From the NCBI GenBank assembly GCA_024231855.1, contig JAAEQD010000113.1, positions 1 through 38,620 of the forward strand: a DNA stretch of 38,620 bases, in the 5' to 3' direction. Shown piece by piece: positions 15,340 through 24,311 of this stretch. The DNA is from Candidatus Zixiibacteriota bacterium (lineage in GTDB: Bacteria > Zixibacteria > MSB-5A5 > UBA10806 > 4484-95). Below the pieces are notes generated by a model, which had not been told where the DNA came from, ran no database searches, and saw only the letters and a program-made list of their open reading frames with translations. The position numbers were made by a program, and so were the translations under genes. Each line of letters opens with the position of its first letter. The first letter of the stretch is position 1.

Positions 15340-16719
15340 TTGAATTTGAAAAAAAGAGACATCTTAGAGCTTCAAATAGAGGATCTAGCCTTTGGGGGCA
15401 AAGGGGTAGCCAAGCATGAAGGCAAAGTCGTATTTGCCGATGGCGGTTTGCCCGGTGATACGGCCAGGGTATTTATTAAAAAGGTCAAACCCAATTACTG
15501 CGATGGCGTGGCCGATGAAATCGTTAGCCCCTCGCCTCATCGAATAAGCCCGGTTTGTAAGCATTTCGATATCTGCGGTGGCTGCAAATGGCAGAACTAC
15601 GAATATGACATGCAGCTTAAATACAAGGCCGGACAACTCGAACAAAACCTGATTCATATCGGAGGTATAGATAATCCGCCGGTTGAACCGATAATCGCCG
15701 CCAGGAAAACATATTTTTATCGTAACAAGATGGAATTCTCCTTTCATCAGGATAAAAACGGCGAATTACTTCTGGGAATGCATCATGCCGGCTATTTCGA
15801 CCGGGTTTTCAATATCGAAAAATGCCATCTTCAGTCCGAACTATCCAACGAGATCGTTAAATTCGTTCGTGATGAATGCTACCGGCTGGAACTACCGGCC
15901 TATCATATCAGAAATCATGAGGGTTTGATGAGATTCCTAGTGGTACGCGAGGGTAAATTCACCGACGAGGTGTTAGTCAATATTGTAACCGGTGGGCAAT
16001 TTGAAGGATATGAGGATAGAATAATCGAAATTGGCAGAAATTTGGCTAATAAATTTACCGGGATAAATAGCTTGCTCTGGACTATTAACAGCCGCAAGGC
16101 CAATATCGCTCAAACAGATCAATTGCCGCTGATGCTTAAAAACGGCGTGATACATGGTCGGGATCATATTTACGAAAAACTCGATAATTATCGTTTTCGT
16201 ATATCGGCCGACAGTTTTTTCCAGACCAACTCCTACCAGGCTCAGGTCCTTTATGATACGGTAATCGAATTCGCCGAATTTAGCCGAAGTGATAATATTT
16301 GTGATCTCTACTGCGGCACCGGCACTATCGGTATCTACGTTTCGGGCCTGGTGAAATCCGTGACCGGTATCGAGTTGGTTGAAGCGGCTGTTGAAGATGC
16401 TAAAAACAACGCGCGAATTAACGGCGTTAAAAACATTAAGTTTATCGCCGACAAAGTAGAAAATGTAGTAAGTGAACTGGGAGCATTCGACAAGCTGATT
16501 ATCGATCCCCCCCGCGCGGGACTCCATCCCAAGGGACTGAAGGGGATTATGGCCATGGCGCCAAAGGTAATAGTATACGTCTCCTGCAATCCCTCTACCC
16601 TGGCGCGAGATATTGCCGAGCTTTGCCGGGAGGGCTATCGTCTGGAGAGGGCTACGGCAATCGATATGTTCCCCCACACATACCATATTGAATCAGTGGT
16701 TAAGCTGATACGAGACTGA
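15340..16719 (+). CDS. rlmD: 23S rRNA (uracil-C5)-methyltransferase, RlmD/RumA-like
   Basis: A TrmA/RlmD-family enzyme of 459 residues that transfers a methyl group from SAM to C5 of an rRNA uracil. Residues ~1-60 are a TRAM domain (LELQIEDLAFGGKGVAKHEGKVV). A 4Fe-4S cluster is indicated by CKHFDICGGCKWQ plus a later Cys in EKCHL. The Rossmann domain has DLYCGTGTIG, then IDPPRAGLHPKG, and the catalytic Cys lies in YVSCNPSTLARDI. The start appears to be TTG 15340, with only a weak ribosome site. The exact target (U1939 or U747) cannot be told from sequence alone. The next gene follows 12 bases after the stop. Confidence 0.9.
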   Translation: MNLKKRDILELQIEDLAFGGKGVAKHEGKVVFADGGLPGDTARVFIKKVKPNYCDGVADEIVSPSPHRISPVCKHFDICGGCKWQNYEYDMQLKYKAGQLEQNLIHIGGIDNPPVEPIIAARKTYFYRNKMEFSFHQDKNGELLLGMHHAGYFDRVFNIEKCHLQSELSNEIVKFVRDECYRLELPAYHIRNHEGLMRFLVVREGKFTDEVLVNIVTGGQFEGYEDRIIEIGRNLANKFTGINSLLWTINSRKANIAQTDQLPLMLKNGVIHGRDHIYEKLDNYRFRISADSFFQTNSYQAQVLYDTVIEFAEFSRSDNICDLYCGTGTIGIYVSGLVKSVTGIELVEAAVEDAKNNARINGVKNIKFIADKVENVVSELGAFDKLIIDPPRAGLHPKGLKGIMAMAPKVIVYVSCNPSTLARDIAELCREGYRLERATAIDMFPHTYHIESVVKLIRD

Positions 16720-16731
16720 ACGGGAGGTTCC

Positions 16732-18417
16732 GTGTTTAAGAGTTTGATTTTGTTACTGGTGTTCGTTTCGATCGCGGTTTCCGGCCCCGTTGAACGGCTT
16801 GATGAATTAACCCGGGAATATACTGATCTCAGAGCCAAATTTTATCCGGTCTGGGCAACCGGTGTCGGTATCCATGATTATGATTCACAGCTCACCGATT
16901 ATTCAGCGGAGACTATTTTTACTTATCGAAATGATATCTCAATTATTCTTCAGGAACTCCTTCAGATGAACGCCGATAAATTTAAAGGCGATAATTCAAT
17001 TAACTTCAAGCTTCTAAAATCCAGTATCGAATATGATGAGTTCAATCTCGCCAAGTTTCCTCTTCATGAGTTATCGATGGCTTTATATATCGACGAACCT
17101 CTGGACGGCATCTATTCTTTATTAATAGATAATTCCCGAACGATGGAAGAAAAGGCTCCGTTTATTCTGGCCAGGATGAAAGCAATCGGAGATTTTATCG
17201 AATCGAGATGGGAGTATCAGGCGTTCGCGGCTCCCATATTCTACGACAGCGCGATTGAAACGGTCGATGGCGGTAAAAAGTTGATAGAGGAAGCGGCTCA
17301 GGTTCTTTATGAGGCGTTACCGGATAGTACGCGTCGAACCGCATTATACAGGAACAACGCGCTTGGTGATCTTAAAAGCTTCAAAATATTTTGCGGCGTG
17401 GAGAAGGATGATGCCACCGGAACACACGTAATAGGCAAACGTAATCTCGATTATTTACTGAAAAACATTCATTTTCTGGATATCGACTCCGATTCACTGA
17501 AAAAAATCGGTTGGCAGTGGTATAATAAATGTTCAGCCGCCATGGATTCTCTGGGACTGATAATCCAGGCTAAAGATCCGTCCGGAAGTACTCAATCGGC
17601 CTATAATGATTCGCTTACCAGGGATGACATACTTAATTATTATCAATGGGAGATTGACCAGACCGCCAAATTCTTTAAGGAAAATGATATAGTAACCATA
17701 CCTGATAATATCGGCGCCTGCATACCTGTCGAGATGCCGGTATTTATGCGGGCGATTAGAAAAGGCATCGCTTATCAGCCGCCACCGGCTTTTTCGACCG
17801 ATCAGACCGGCTATTTTTATGTCAGACCACTGGAAGACCTCGATTCGCTGGCAAAAGTTAAATACGGCAATTTGATCGAAAAACGCGGCTTTAAGGGATC
17901 GATTGTGCATGAAGCTTTCCCGGGACACCACCTTCAACTAGGTATAGCCAATACTCATCCTTCGCCGCTGAGGCGTATTCAACATAATACGCTTTTTCTT
18001 GAGGGTTGGGCGCTTTACTGCGAACAGATGGCCACCGAACAGGGATTATTCGCCGATGATGACCTTGATTCGCGCTGGCATGGCGTTTACGGCGGAATTC
18101 GTTACCGGGCAGTCAGAATAATCGTGGATTGTTCGCTGGCTGATGGGTCTATGACTCCCGATTCGGCGCTCGTGTTTATGAATAATTTGCTAGGCGAAAG
18201 CACTGAATATTTCACCGCCGAAATCAGGCGGTACTGTGCCAACCCGACACAAGCGTTAAGTTATTTAACAGGCAAGCTTATTATTCTCGATATGCTGGAA
18301 AAAGCTCGAAAAAAAGAGGGTAACTCATTTTCCCTGAAACAATTCCATGATTTAATTTTGGCCGAAGGTTCTATTCCGCCGAGCCTGATTGCCGAAAAAT
18401 TGGGCTATAATAAATAA
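16732..18417 (+). CDS. DUF885-family exported metallopeptidase-like protein
   Basis: A 561-residue protein with a signal peptide (MFKSLILLLVFVSIAVSG) and the DUF885 hallmark VHEAFPGHHLQ near 390-400, an HExxxGHH-type zinc site. The later acidic helix LEGWALYCEQMA supplies the likely third ligand. Other family blocks are FYVRPLED and DSRWHGVYGGIRYRAVRIIVD. The family is related to M32/thermolysin-like peptidases and is usually secreted to the periplasm. Start is GTG, five bases after GGGAGG. It lies 12 bases after rlmD and is probably co-transcribed; no functional link with the neighbours is evident. Confidence 0.88.
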   Translation: MFKSLILLLVFVSIAVSGPVERLDELTREYTDLRAKFYPVWATGVGIHDYDSQLTDYSAETIFTYRNDISIILQELLQMNADKFKGDNSINFKLLKSSIEYDEFNLAKFPLHELSMALYIDEPLDGIYSLLIDNSRTMEEKAPFILARMKAIGDFIESRWEYQAFAAPIFYDSAIETVDGGKKLIEEAAQVLYEALPDSTRRTALYRNNALGDLKSFKIFCGVEKDDATGTHVIGKRNLDYLLKNIHFLDIDSDSLKKIGWQWYNKCSAAMDSLGLIIQAKDPSGSTQSAYNDSLTRDDILNYYQWEIDQTAKFFKENDIVTIPDNIGACIPVEMPVFMRAIRKGIAYQPPPAFSTDQTGYFYVRPLEDLDSLAKVKYGNLIEKRGFKGSIVHEAFPGHHLQLGIANTHPSPLRRIQHNTLFLEGWALYCEQMATEQGLFADDDLDSRWHGVYGGIRYRAVRIIVDCSLADGSMTPDSALVFMNNLLGESTEYFTAEIRRYCANPTQALSYLTGKLIILDMLEKARKKEGNSFSLKQFHDLILAEGSIPPSLIAEKLGYNK

Positions 18418-18460
18418 ATATAAGCATTTCTCTGCCGATACTATATCAATGGGTAAAGAT

Positions 18461-19549
18461 ATGAAGATAGTTCATACTTCAGATATTAATTCGGGCAAAA
18501 AATGCACCGGTTTGAAGCTGGCGGGTGATAAACTCAGGGCCGGCCTCAAGACCGTTTTATCGAGGATTGTCGATTATACAATCAATGAAAAAGCCGATAT
18601 GCTTGTCATTGCCGGCAATCTATTCGACAACCTAGAAATATCCAACAACCTGCAAAACTATATAATCGGTGAGTTTGGTCGCCTGGAGTCGATTCCGGTT
18701 GTTATCGTGCCTGGCGATAACGATAAGTGTGCAGACAGTTTATTCTGGAATGGTTGGGAAAACCATAACCGTCATAAAAATATATTCGTAATCGAGAATC
18801 CAAAGAATCCGTATAGAACTTTCGAAGAGCTTAACTGCACCGTCTATGGCATGTTTCCCGGTTTTATGGATTCCCAGGATGGCGAATCTTTAAAAATGAC
18901 CCGGCAGGATTCCGAGTACCATATCGCAATTGCGCCCCTGCAATTTGATGCCGTCAAATCACTGATAGAAAATTCCGGCCAGGAGTTTGATTATATCGCT
19001 CTGGGAGGTAAAGTCGGTTTTGAAGATATATCCGAGACGGGCCGTAGTTTAGCCTACAGTGGTTCGCCCGAACAGACGGATTTCGATCAGGACGAAGCCG
19101 GATATTTAACCACTATCGAAATCGATTCCCAGAAAAATGTTAGTATCTCGAAAAGCCAAATCGGCCAATACAAATGGCAAACCGAAGAAATTAAGGCTAA
19201 CGAGATATTAAGCAATGATGATTTGGTCGAGCGCATAGAGCGGATTGCCGATGAAAATACAGCTTTGCGCCTCAAGCTATCAGGACTGGCCCTTTTTGAA
19301 ACTGACCTGGCCCCGGCGCGAATTGAGGAAAAGATGCAGGATGATTTCCTGTGGTTCGAAATCATTGATGATATGAAAGTATTGCCGGAGAATGTCTCGG
19401 AAGTTAAAGTTTCGGAGAAAACTCTTTTAGGCCAGTATATCAAGGTAATGGCGGGTGATCTTGGCGAAGCTGAAGCGGAATTGAAGCCCCGGCTCGAGAA
19501 ATCATTGAAAATCGGCTATGCCCTGCTTCAGGGACGGGAGATATGGTAA
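18461..19549 (+). CDS. SbcD/YhaO-like metallophosphoesterase-fold protein with degraded active site
   Basis: A 362-residue protein with the fold pattern of Mre11/SbcD/YhaO nucleases, directly before an SbcC/YhaN-like ATPase. Most metal-binding motifs are changed. DxH is DIN (Asp8, Asn10) and GDxxD is GNLFD (Asn53). GNHD is GDND (85-88), and the late GHxH is LGGKV. Asp8, Asp56 and Asp88 remain but all motif histidines are gone, so nuclease activity is doubtful. I place the start at ATG 18461; ATG 18449 four codons earlier is possible. The stop is one base before the ATPase gene, so a complex of the two is likely, perhaps structural or DNA-tethering. Confidence 0.8.
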   Translation: MKIVHTSDINSGKKCTGLKLAGDKLRAGLKTVLSRIVDYTINEKADMLVIAGNLFDNLEISNNLQNYIIGEFGRLESIPVVIVPGDNDKCADSLFWNGWENHNRHKNIFVIENPKNPYRTFEELNCTVYGMFPGFMDSQDGESLKMTRQDSEYHIAIAPLQFDAVKSLIENSGQEFDYIALGGKVGFEDISETGRSLAYSGSPEQTDFDQDEAGYLTTIEIDSQKNVSISKSQIGQYKWQTEEIKANEILSNDDLVERIERIADENTALRLKLSGLALFETDLAPARIEEKMQDDFLWFEIIDDMKVLPENVSEVKVSEKTLLGQYIKVMAGDLGEAEAELKPRLEKSLKIGYALLQGREIW

Positions 19550-19550
19550 A

Positions 19551-21653
19551 ATGAATCTGGCCAACCTGATACTGGAAAATTTCGGCAAATTCAAGAATTT
19601 CGAATGCAGTTTTTCGCCCGGCTTAAACGTTATTAAGGGCGCCAACGAAACCGGAAAATCGACTCTGGTCGAAGCTATATGCAAACTCTTATACGATGAT
19701 CCCGTAGTCGCCGGTGAAGATAGCCACATCATGGGTAAAACCTGGGGTACCGAAGGATCGCAAGTTATAAAAGCTAATATTAATAGCGATAATTTCACCG
19801 GCATACTCGAGAAGGATTTCGATACGGGCAAGTCGAAACTGGCCAACCAGGAACTGAATATCACGCTTGATGATAATGACAGAATAAACGAGGTACTAAC
19901 CGGCGCTATCGGTTTCTCATCGGCCGAACTATTCGAGGCAACTTCTTGTATCAAGCAAGGTGATATTTCCCAAATAGATCGCTCGATTAAGGCGATTAAA
20001 GATAAACTCGAATCAATGGTGACTGGTGGCAAAGAGGACCTGGCGGCATCGCAAATAATCGCTAAAATCGATCAGAGAATTGAAGATATATCCCGCCGCG
20101 ATGATGCGAATCCCGGGTTAATTTTTAAACTGGATAAGGTTCAGGTCAATCTTGATTATAATATCGAAAAAATCGGCCGCGAAACAAAAAATATCAAATC
20201 ATGGCGTAACTCGCTGGGACAGGTCGAGATGGCTTATTCCAACGGCACCGAAGATTATCGGATTAATAAAGAAAAGCTCGATAAGGCATTGAAAGCCGAG
20301 CAAGCAAGTATCGACCTGGAAAAACTAACGAAAGAAAAAGATGAAATTGATTCCCAGTTGGAAGAAGTTAAAGCCGAGGCTTTGAAAATCCGGGATTTAT
20401 CAACTCAACTTAGAAATATTATAGACATCAAAAAAGACGACCTTAAACAGATCGATGACATGGAATCGACTTTGAAATATCTCAAGCCCAAGCATCGGGA
20501 TCTTGAAAAGGAAGTCGGATCACAGCAAAAAGCCTGCGATGAAATTAAAACCGGCGGCGCGCCTATTGTCTTGATGTTAATCTCAATAGGAGGCGTCGGA
20601 TTTGGCATAGCCGATTACATCATGCGTTTTACTGAATTCTTCTATCAGATCAGTTTCGGTGGTCTGGCTTTGCTCATTGTATCGCTGGTTTTGCTGATGA
20701 AAAATAATCAGAAGAAAGCTTTCCTGAAAGAGCAACTAAAATCAGAACAGAAGAAAATGGCAGAGGCCGCTGAGGAAATCGAAAAAATAACCGGTGAGTT
20801 GAAAGAGTTATTCGACAAATACGAGATTAATTCCGCCGATGAGGTTCACCAGGCTTCCTGGAAGCGATCTGAAATGGAAAACCAACTTAAATCATTTGAG
20901 AACAGCTTTGTTCAGCTTTTGGACGGCCTGACTGAAGAGGAAATCGAGATAAAGGCTCAGGAACTTGAGAAAAAGGTTTTTGACACTAAAATAATTCTGG
21001 AAAACTACGAGGTCCAGGATCGGGGAGATTTAGAAAGACTGAAGTTAATTGTCGGCCAGCTTGAAGAACAGAAAAACAACCTTGAAAATGAATTGATGAC
21101 CTTAAACCGTCAGATAGGTACGGCCGAGGGCGGCTCTGAACTTCTGGCCAGCTACCTCGAACGCAAAGAGGCGCTCAGCGCCGACAAGATTAAACTGGTA
21201 GAGGAATTGGCCGTGTTGGGCTTGACAAAGGAATGTATCGAAAAAGCCCGTCAGAATGTGATGATATCCACGTTGGAATTCCTGGAGAAAAGGACCTCGG
21301 AGATTCTCGAAGTGATCACCAATTTCAAGTATAAGAAAGTTCGTTTCGATGAGACATCGCTGAAATTCAAAGTCTTCTCGGATGAGAAAGACGATTGGGT
21401 CGATCCTCATCACGAGCTTTCACAGGCTACGATCGAACAAATTTATTTAACCGCCCGGCTGGCGTTGACTGAAATTCTGGGCGATAAAGCCAAACCGCCT
21501 ATAATCCTCGATGACACTTTCGACAGGTTCGATCCGGAGAGGCATGATGGTACGATGAAGCTTCTAAAACAGATGGCCGAAGATCGTCAGATACTGCTTC
21601 TAACCTCGGATGACAACTACGATAAATGGGCGGATAAAACTATCCAACTCTAA
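19551..21653 (+). CDS. SbcC/YhaN-like ATPase with coiled coil and membrane segments
   Basis: A 700-residue Rad50/SbcC-type ATPase. Walker A is GANETGKST (30-38). A long coiled coil (~200-330 and 390-560) is interrupted by two hydrophobic segments (~338-356 and 368-386). The C-terminal lobe has the signature HELSQATIEQIYLTARLAL and Walker B PPIILDDTFDRFD (~649-661). Membrane segments inside the coiled coil are typical of Bacillus YhaN and set it apart from SbcC. The ATG sits one base after the SbcD-like stop; a longer frame from 19518 would overlap that gene and is not needed. It probably acts with that partner at the membrane in DNA maintenance; the true role is open. Confidence 0.88.
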   Translation: MNLANLILENFGKFKNFECSFSPGLNVIKGANETGKSTLVEAICKLLYDDPVVAGEDSHIMGKTWGTEGSQVIKANINSDNFTGILEKDFDTGKSKLANQELNITLDDNDRINEVLTGAIGFSSAELFEATSCIKQGDISQIDRSIKAIKDKLESMVTGGKEDLAASQIIAKIDQRIEDISRRDDANPGLIFKLDKVQVNLDYNIEKIGRETKNIKSWRNSLGQVEMAYSNGTEDYRINKEKLDKALKAEQASIDLEKLTKEKDEIDSQLEEVKAEALKIRDLSTQLRNIIDIKKDDLKQIDDMESTLKYLKPKHRDLEKEVGSQQKACDEIKTGGAPIVLMLISIGGVGFGIADYIMRFTEFFYQISFGGLALLIVSLVLLMKNNQKKAFLKEQLKSEQKKMAEAAEEIEKITGELKELFDKYEINSADEVHQASWKRSEMENQLKSFENSFVQLLDGLTEEEIEIKAQELEKKVFDTKIILENYEVQDRGDLERLKLIVGQLEEQKNNLENELMTLNRQIGTAEGGSELLASYLERKEALSADKIKLVEELAVLGLTKECIEKARQNVMISTLEFLEKRTSEILEVITNFKYKKVRFDETSLKFKVFSDEKDDWVDPHHELSQATIEQIYLTARLALTEILGDKAKPPIILDDTFDRFDPERHDGTMKLLKQMAEDRQILLLTSDDNYDKWADKTIQL

Positions 21654-21725
21654 GTAAATCTTCAATTACCACTTATAATTTAATGCGAAATTGATCTTTA
21701 CTATTCCCGGATTTCATATCGCGGA

Positions 21726-22619
21726 TTAATCGTTTTGATTTGATGATTGCCTCAATGCTGCCAGGGCTTCCTTAGAAAACGATAATGTTCTGGATGGAAA
21801 AGGAAGTTCAATCCTTTCGGCATCGAAGCGATTTTTGATTCGGCGGCGATATTCACGACCAACCGACCACTGGGATGACGGCCTGGTTTTAATCAGTAAT
21901 TTAATCGTGATCGAGGATTCATTGAATGAATCAACTCCGGCAATCGATGGCGGCTCCGTAATAATATCCTTCCACTCTTCCTCATTGGCCATCTTCAAGG
22001 CTTCATCCAGAATCACCTCCATGGCCCGATCGACATTTTCTTTGTAGGCGATCCCGATATTCAGCACCGCCCGCGACCAACCAATAGTAAGATTGGATAT
22101 CGTTCCGACATCGCCATTAGGGATAACATGCATTACCCCTTCCAGGTCTCTAAGCACGATTGTTCTGAGCGTTATTTTTTCGACCACCCCGGCATGCCCG
22201 GCGGCTTTGATAACATCGCCGATGCGCAATTGATCTTCCATCAGGATGAAAAAGCCTGTCACCACATCTTTAACCAGAGCCTGCGAGCCAAACCCGATTG
22301 CCAGGCCGATAATACCAGCTCCGGCTAAAAGCGGCCCGATATCGATACCGACTTCTTTGATAATCATTATCACACCTATTGAAAGGATAATAATTTTAGT
22401 GGCGGTATTTAAAATTTGAGAAAGCGTGGCGGCCCGCTTCTCCCGATCTGATTCACGACTGGGGTCATCATCCGAGGCAATAACCCTAAGCCTGCGGCTG
22501 ATGACTTGCACCGATTTTACAGCCAGCCACATACCTATAATAATAATGACAATTCTGGGGAAATGAACGATCAGCCATTGCTGGATGTTACTTAAAATGT
22601 TAATATCGATATTTTCCAT
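21726..22619 (-). CDS. mscS: small-conductance mechanosensitive channel (MscS family)
   Basis: A 297-residue inner-membrane channel that opens under membrane tension to release solutes. Hydrophobic helices lie at ~17-37 and ~72-90. The pore helix holds the Gly/Ala-rich LLAGAGIIGLAIGFGSQALV (~94-113), followed by DVVTGFFILMEDQLRIGD and the beta domain (VEKITLRTIVLRD, VIPNGDV). The C-terminal vestibule region ends in a Ser/Asn-rich tail. Length and motifs fit MscS/YnaI short forms. A strong AGGAGG lies four bases before the ATG, and a promoter at 22644-22673 reads away from comM. Confidence 0.92.
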   Translation of the reverse strand: MENIDINILSNIQQWLIVHFPRIVIIIIGMWLAVKSVQVISRRLRVIASDDDPSRESDREKRAATLSQILNTATKIIILSIGVIMIIKEVGIDIGPLLAGAGIIGLAIGFGSQALVKDVVTGFFILMEDQLRIGDVIKAAGHAGVVEKITLRTIVLRDLEGVMHVIPNGDVGTISNLTIGWSRAVLNIGIAYKENVDRAMEVILDEALKMANEEEWKDIITEPPSIAGVDSFNESSITIKLLIKTRPSSQWSVGREYRRRIKNRFDAERIELPFPSRTLSFSKEALAALRQSSNQND

Positions 22620-22643
22620 ACTTCCTCCTATGAATTTTTATCC

Positions 22644-22673
22644 ATAATAGACCAAATCTCTTGTCTCCGTCAA
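22644..22673 (-). promoter_or_regulatory. predicted promoter of the mscS gene
   Basis: On the minus strand TTGACG (22668-22673) and TATTAT (22644-22649) are 18 bases apart, about 25 bases before the mscS start. The arrangement repeats that seen upstream of the lyase gene. Confidence 0.5.
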
Positions 22674-22705
22674 ACTCAATTTCAGAAAAGCCTTCAGGTT
22701 TGACA

Positions 22706-22734
22706 TTGACAGCTATGTAAACTACGCTTATATT
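22706..22734 (+). promoter_or_regulatory. predicted promoter of comM (leaderless)
   Basis: TTGACA at 22706-22711 and TATATT at 22729-22734 are 17 bases apart. Transcription should start at about 22741, one base before the ATG at 22742. A second TTGACA overlaps at 22700-22705. No ribosome site precedes the ATG. Confidence 0.6.
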
Positions 22735-22741
22735 CTAGGCG

Positions 22742-24280
22742 ATGTTATCCAGAGTATTTTCATCAGCATTGCTGGGAATTGAAGCTTACATTGTTGAGGT
22801 AGAGACCGACGTCTCGCCGCAGTTACCATCGTTTAACACGGTTGGCTTGCCGGAAGGGGCCGTAAAAGAGTCCAAGGAGCGAGTTTCCGCGGCGGTTAGA
22901 AATGCCGGCTTCATGTTTCCGGCCAAGCGAATAACCGTGAACCTTGCCCCGGCTGATGTTAAAAAATCCGGATCGGCATTCGATCTGCCGATGTCAATCG
23001 GTATTTTAGCCGCTACGGGGCAACTGGATTGTCCGGAACTTGATAGCTATTTATTTCTGGGCGAATTGGCGCTTGACGGTAAGTTAAGGCCGGTGCCGGG
23101 AGTTATGTCGATCGCTCTGGAGGCCGGCCGTAAAGGATTCAAAGGATTGATATTACCGATGGAAAACGCCGATGAGGGAGCTATTACAGACAGCCTTGAA
23201 ATAATCCCGGTGGAGAGCCTTAACCAGGCAGTGGATTTCCTCGAAGGTGAATTGGCAATCAATCCCAGGACGGTCGATCTGGGCGATATTTTTTCCGCCA
23301 GTCGCAAATATATCGTTGATTTTTCGGATGTTAAAGGTCAGGAACATGCCAAGCGGGCGATCGAAGTGGCAGCCGCCGGAGGCCACAATATTATCATGAT
23401 CGGACCGCCCGGTTCGGGCAAAACGATGCTCGCGAAACGCCTGCCGACTGTTCTGCCCGATATGACACTGGCTGAATCGCTGGAGACAACCAAGGTTTAT
23501 TCAGCCGGCGGCCACCTCATGCCCGATCAGGCGTTGGTAGCCGCCAGACCTTTTCGATCGCCACATCACACTATCTCGGATGTCGGATTAACAGGCGGCA
23601 CCAACCATCTGATACCGGGCGAAGTGAGCCTGTCACATAACGGAGTTTTATTTTTGGATGAGTTGCCGGAATTCAACAAGAACTCGCTTGAGGCGCTCCG
23701 CCAACCTCTTGAAAACGGTTATGTGACAATCACTCGAGCAGCCGGTTCGGTAACCTACCCGGCGTCCTTCATTCTGGCCTCGGCTTTGAACCCCTGCCCG
23801 TGCGGATATTTTGGCGATCCCAATCACAATTGCAGTTGCGCCGGCGCCCAGATTCAGAAATATATCGCGAAAATATCGGGACCGCTTCTCGATCGTATTG
23901 ATATCCATATCGAGGTACCGTCAGTAAAATTCAAAGAGCTATCGAGTATCGCCGATAGTGAACCGTCCGAGGAGATACGCAAACGCGTCAATAAAGCCCG
24001 ATCTATTCAAACCAAACGCTTCGCCGACAATGATGGAGTTTTCAGTAACGCCCGGATGGAAACTCGATTGGCCAGGGAAATATGCGTTATCGATGAGCAA
24101 TCGATGTCGCTTCTAAAAACCGCCATAACCAGGCTGGGCTTATCGGCGCGGGCTTACGACAGGATATTAAAAGTTAGCCGCACCATAGCCGATCTCGAAG
24201 GATCGGAGAATATCGAATCACAACACATCTCCGAGGCTATCGGCTATCGTAATCTTGATAGAAATTATTGGTCAACATAG
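22742..24280 (+). CDS. comM: YifB/ComM family Mg-chelatase-like AAA+ ATPase
   Basis: A 512-residue ATPase of the ComM group; in Vibrio and Haemophilus ComM is a helicase that promotes branch migration during natural transformation, and the gene is widespread in non-competent bacteria too. Seen here are an N-terminal Lon-like domain (1-170; FNTVGLPEGAVKESKERV), Walker A GPPGSGKTMLAKRLP (~220-234), FRSPHHTISD, Walker B GVLFLDELPEF (~300), the Cys cluster NPCPCGYFGDP...CSC (~350-365), and LDRIDIHIEVP. The C-terminal lid has LSARAYDRILKVSRTIADL. Length is typical. The start coincides with the predicted transcription start. Confidence 0.92.
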   Translation: MLSRVFSSALLGIEAYIVEVETDVSPQLPSFNTVGLPEGAVKESKERVSAAVRNAGFMFPAKRITVNLAPADVKKSGSAFDLPMSIGILAATGQLDCPELDSYLFLGELALDGKLRPVPGVMSIALEAGRKGFKGLILPMENADEGAITDSLEIIPVESLNQAVDFLEGELAINPRTVDLGDIFSASRKYIVDFSDVKGQEHAKRAIEVAAAGGHNIIMIGPPGSGKTMLAKRLPTVLPDMTLAESLETTKVYSAGGHLMPDQALVAARPFRSPHHTISDVGLTGGTNHLIPGEVSLSHNGVLFLDELPEFNKNSLEALRQPLENGYVTITRAAGSVTYPASFILASALNPCPCGYFGDPNHNCSCAGAQIQKYIAKISGPLLDRIDIHIEVPSVKFKELSSIADSEPSEEIRKRVNKARSIQTKRFADNDGVFSNARMETRLAREICVIDEQSMSLLKTAITRLGLSARAYDRILKVSRTIADLEGSENIESQHISEAIGYRNLDRNYWST

Positions 24281-24311
24281 AAATTATTTCAAACCAGTAT
24301 TGGAAACAACA

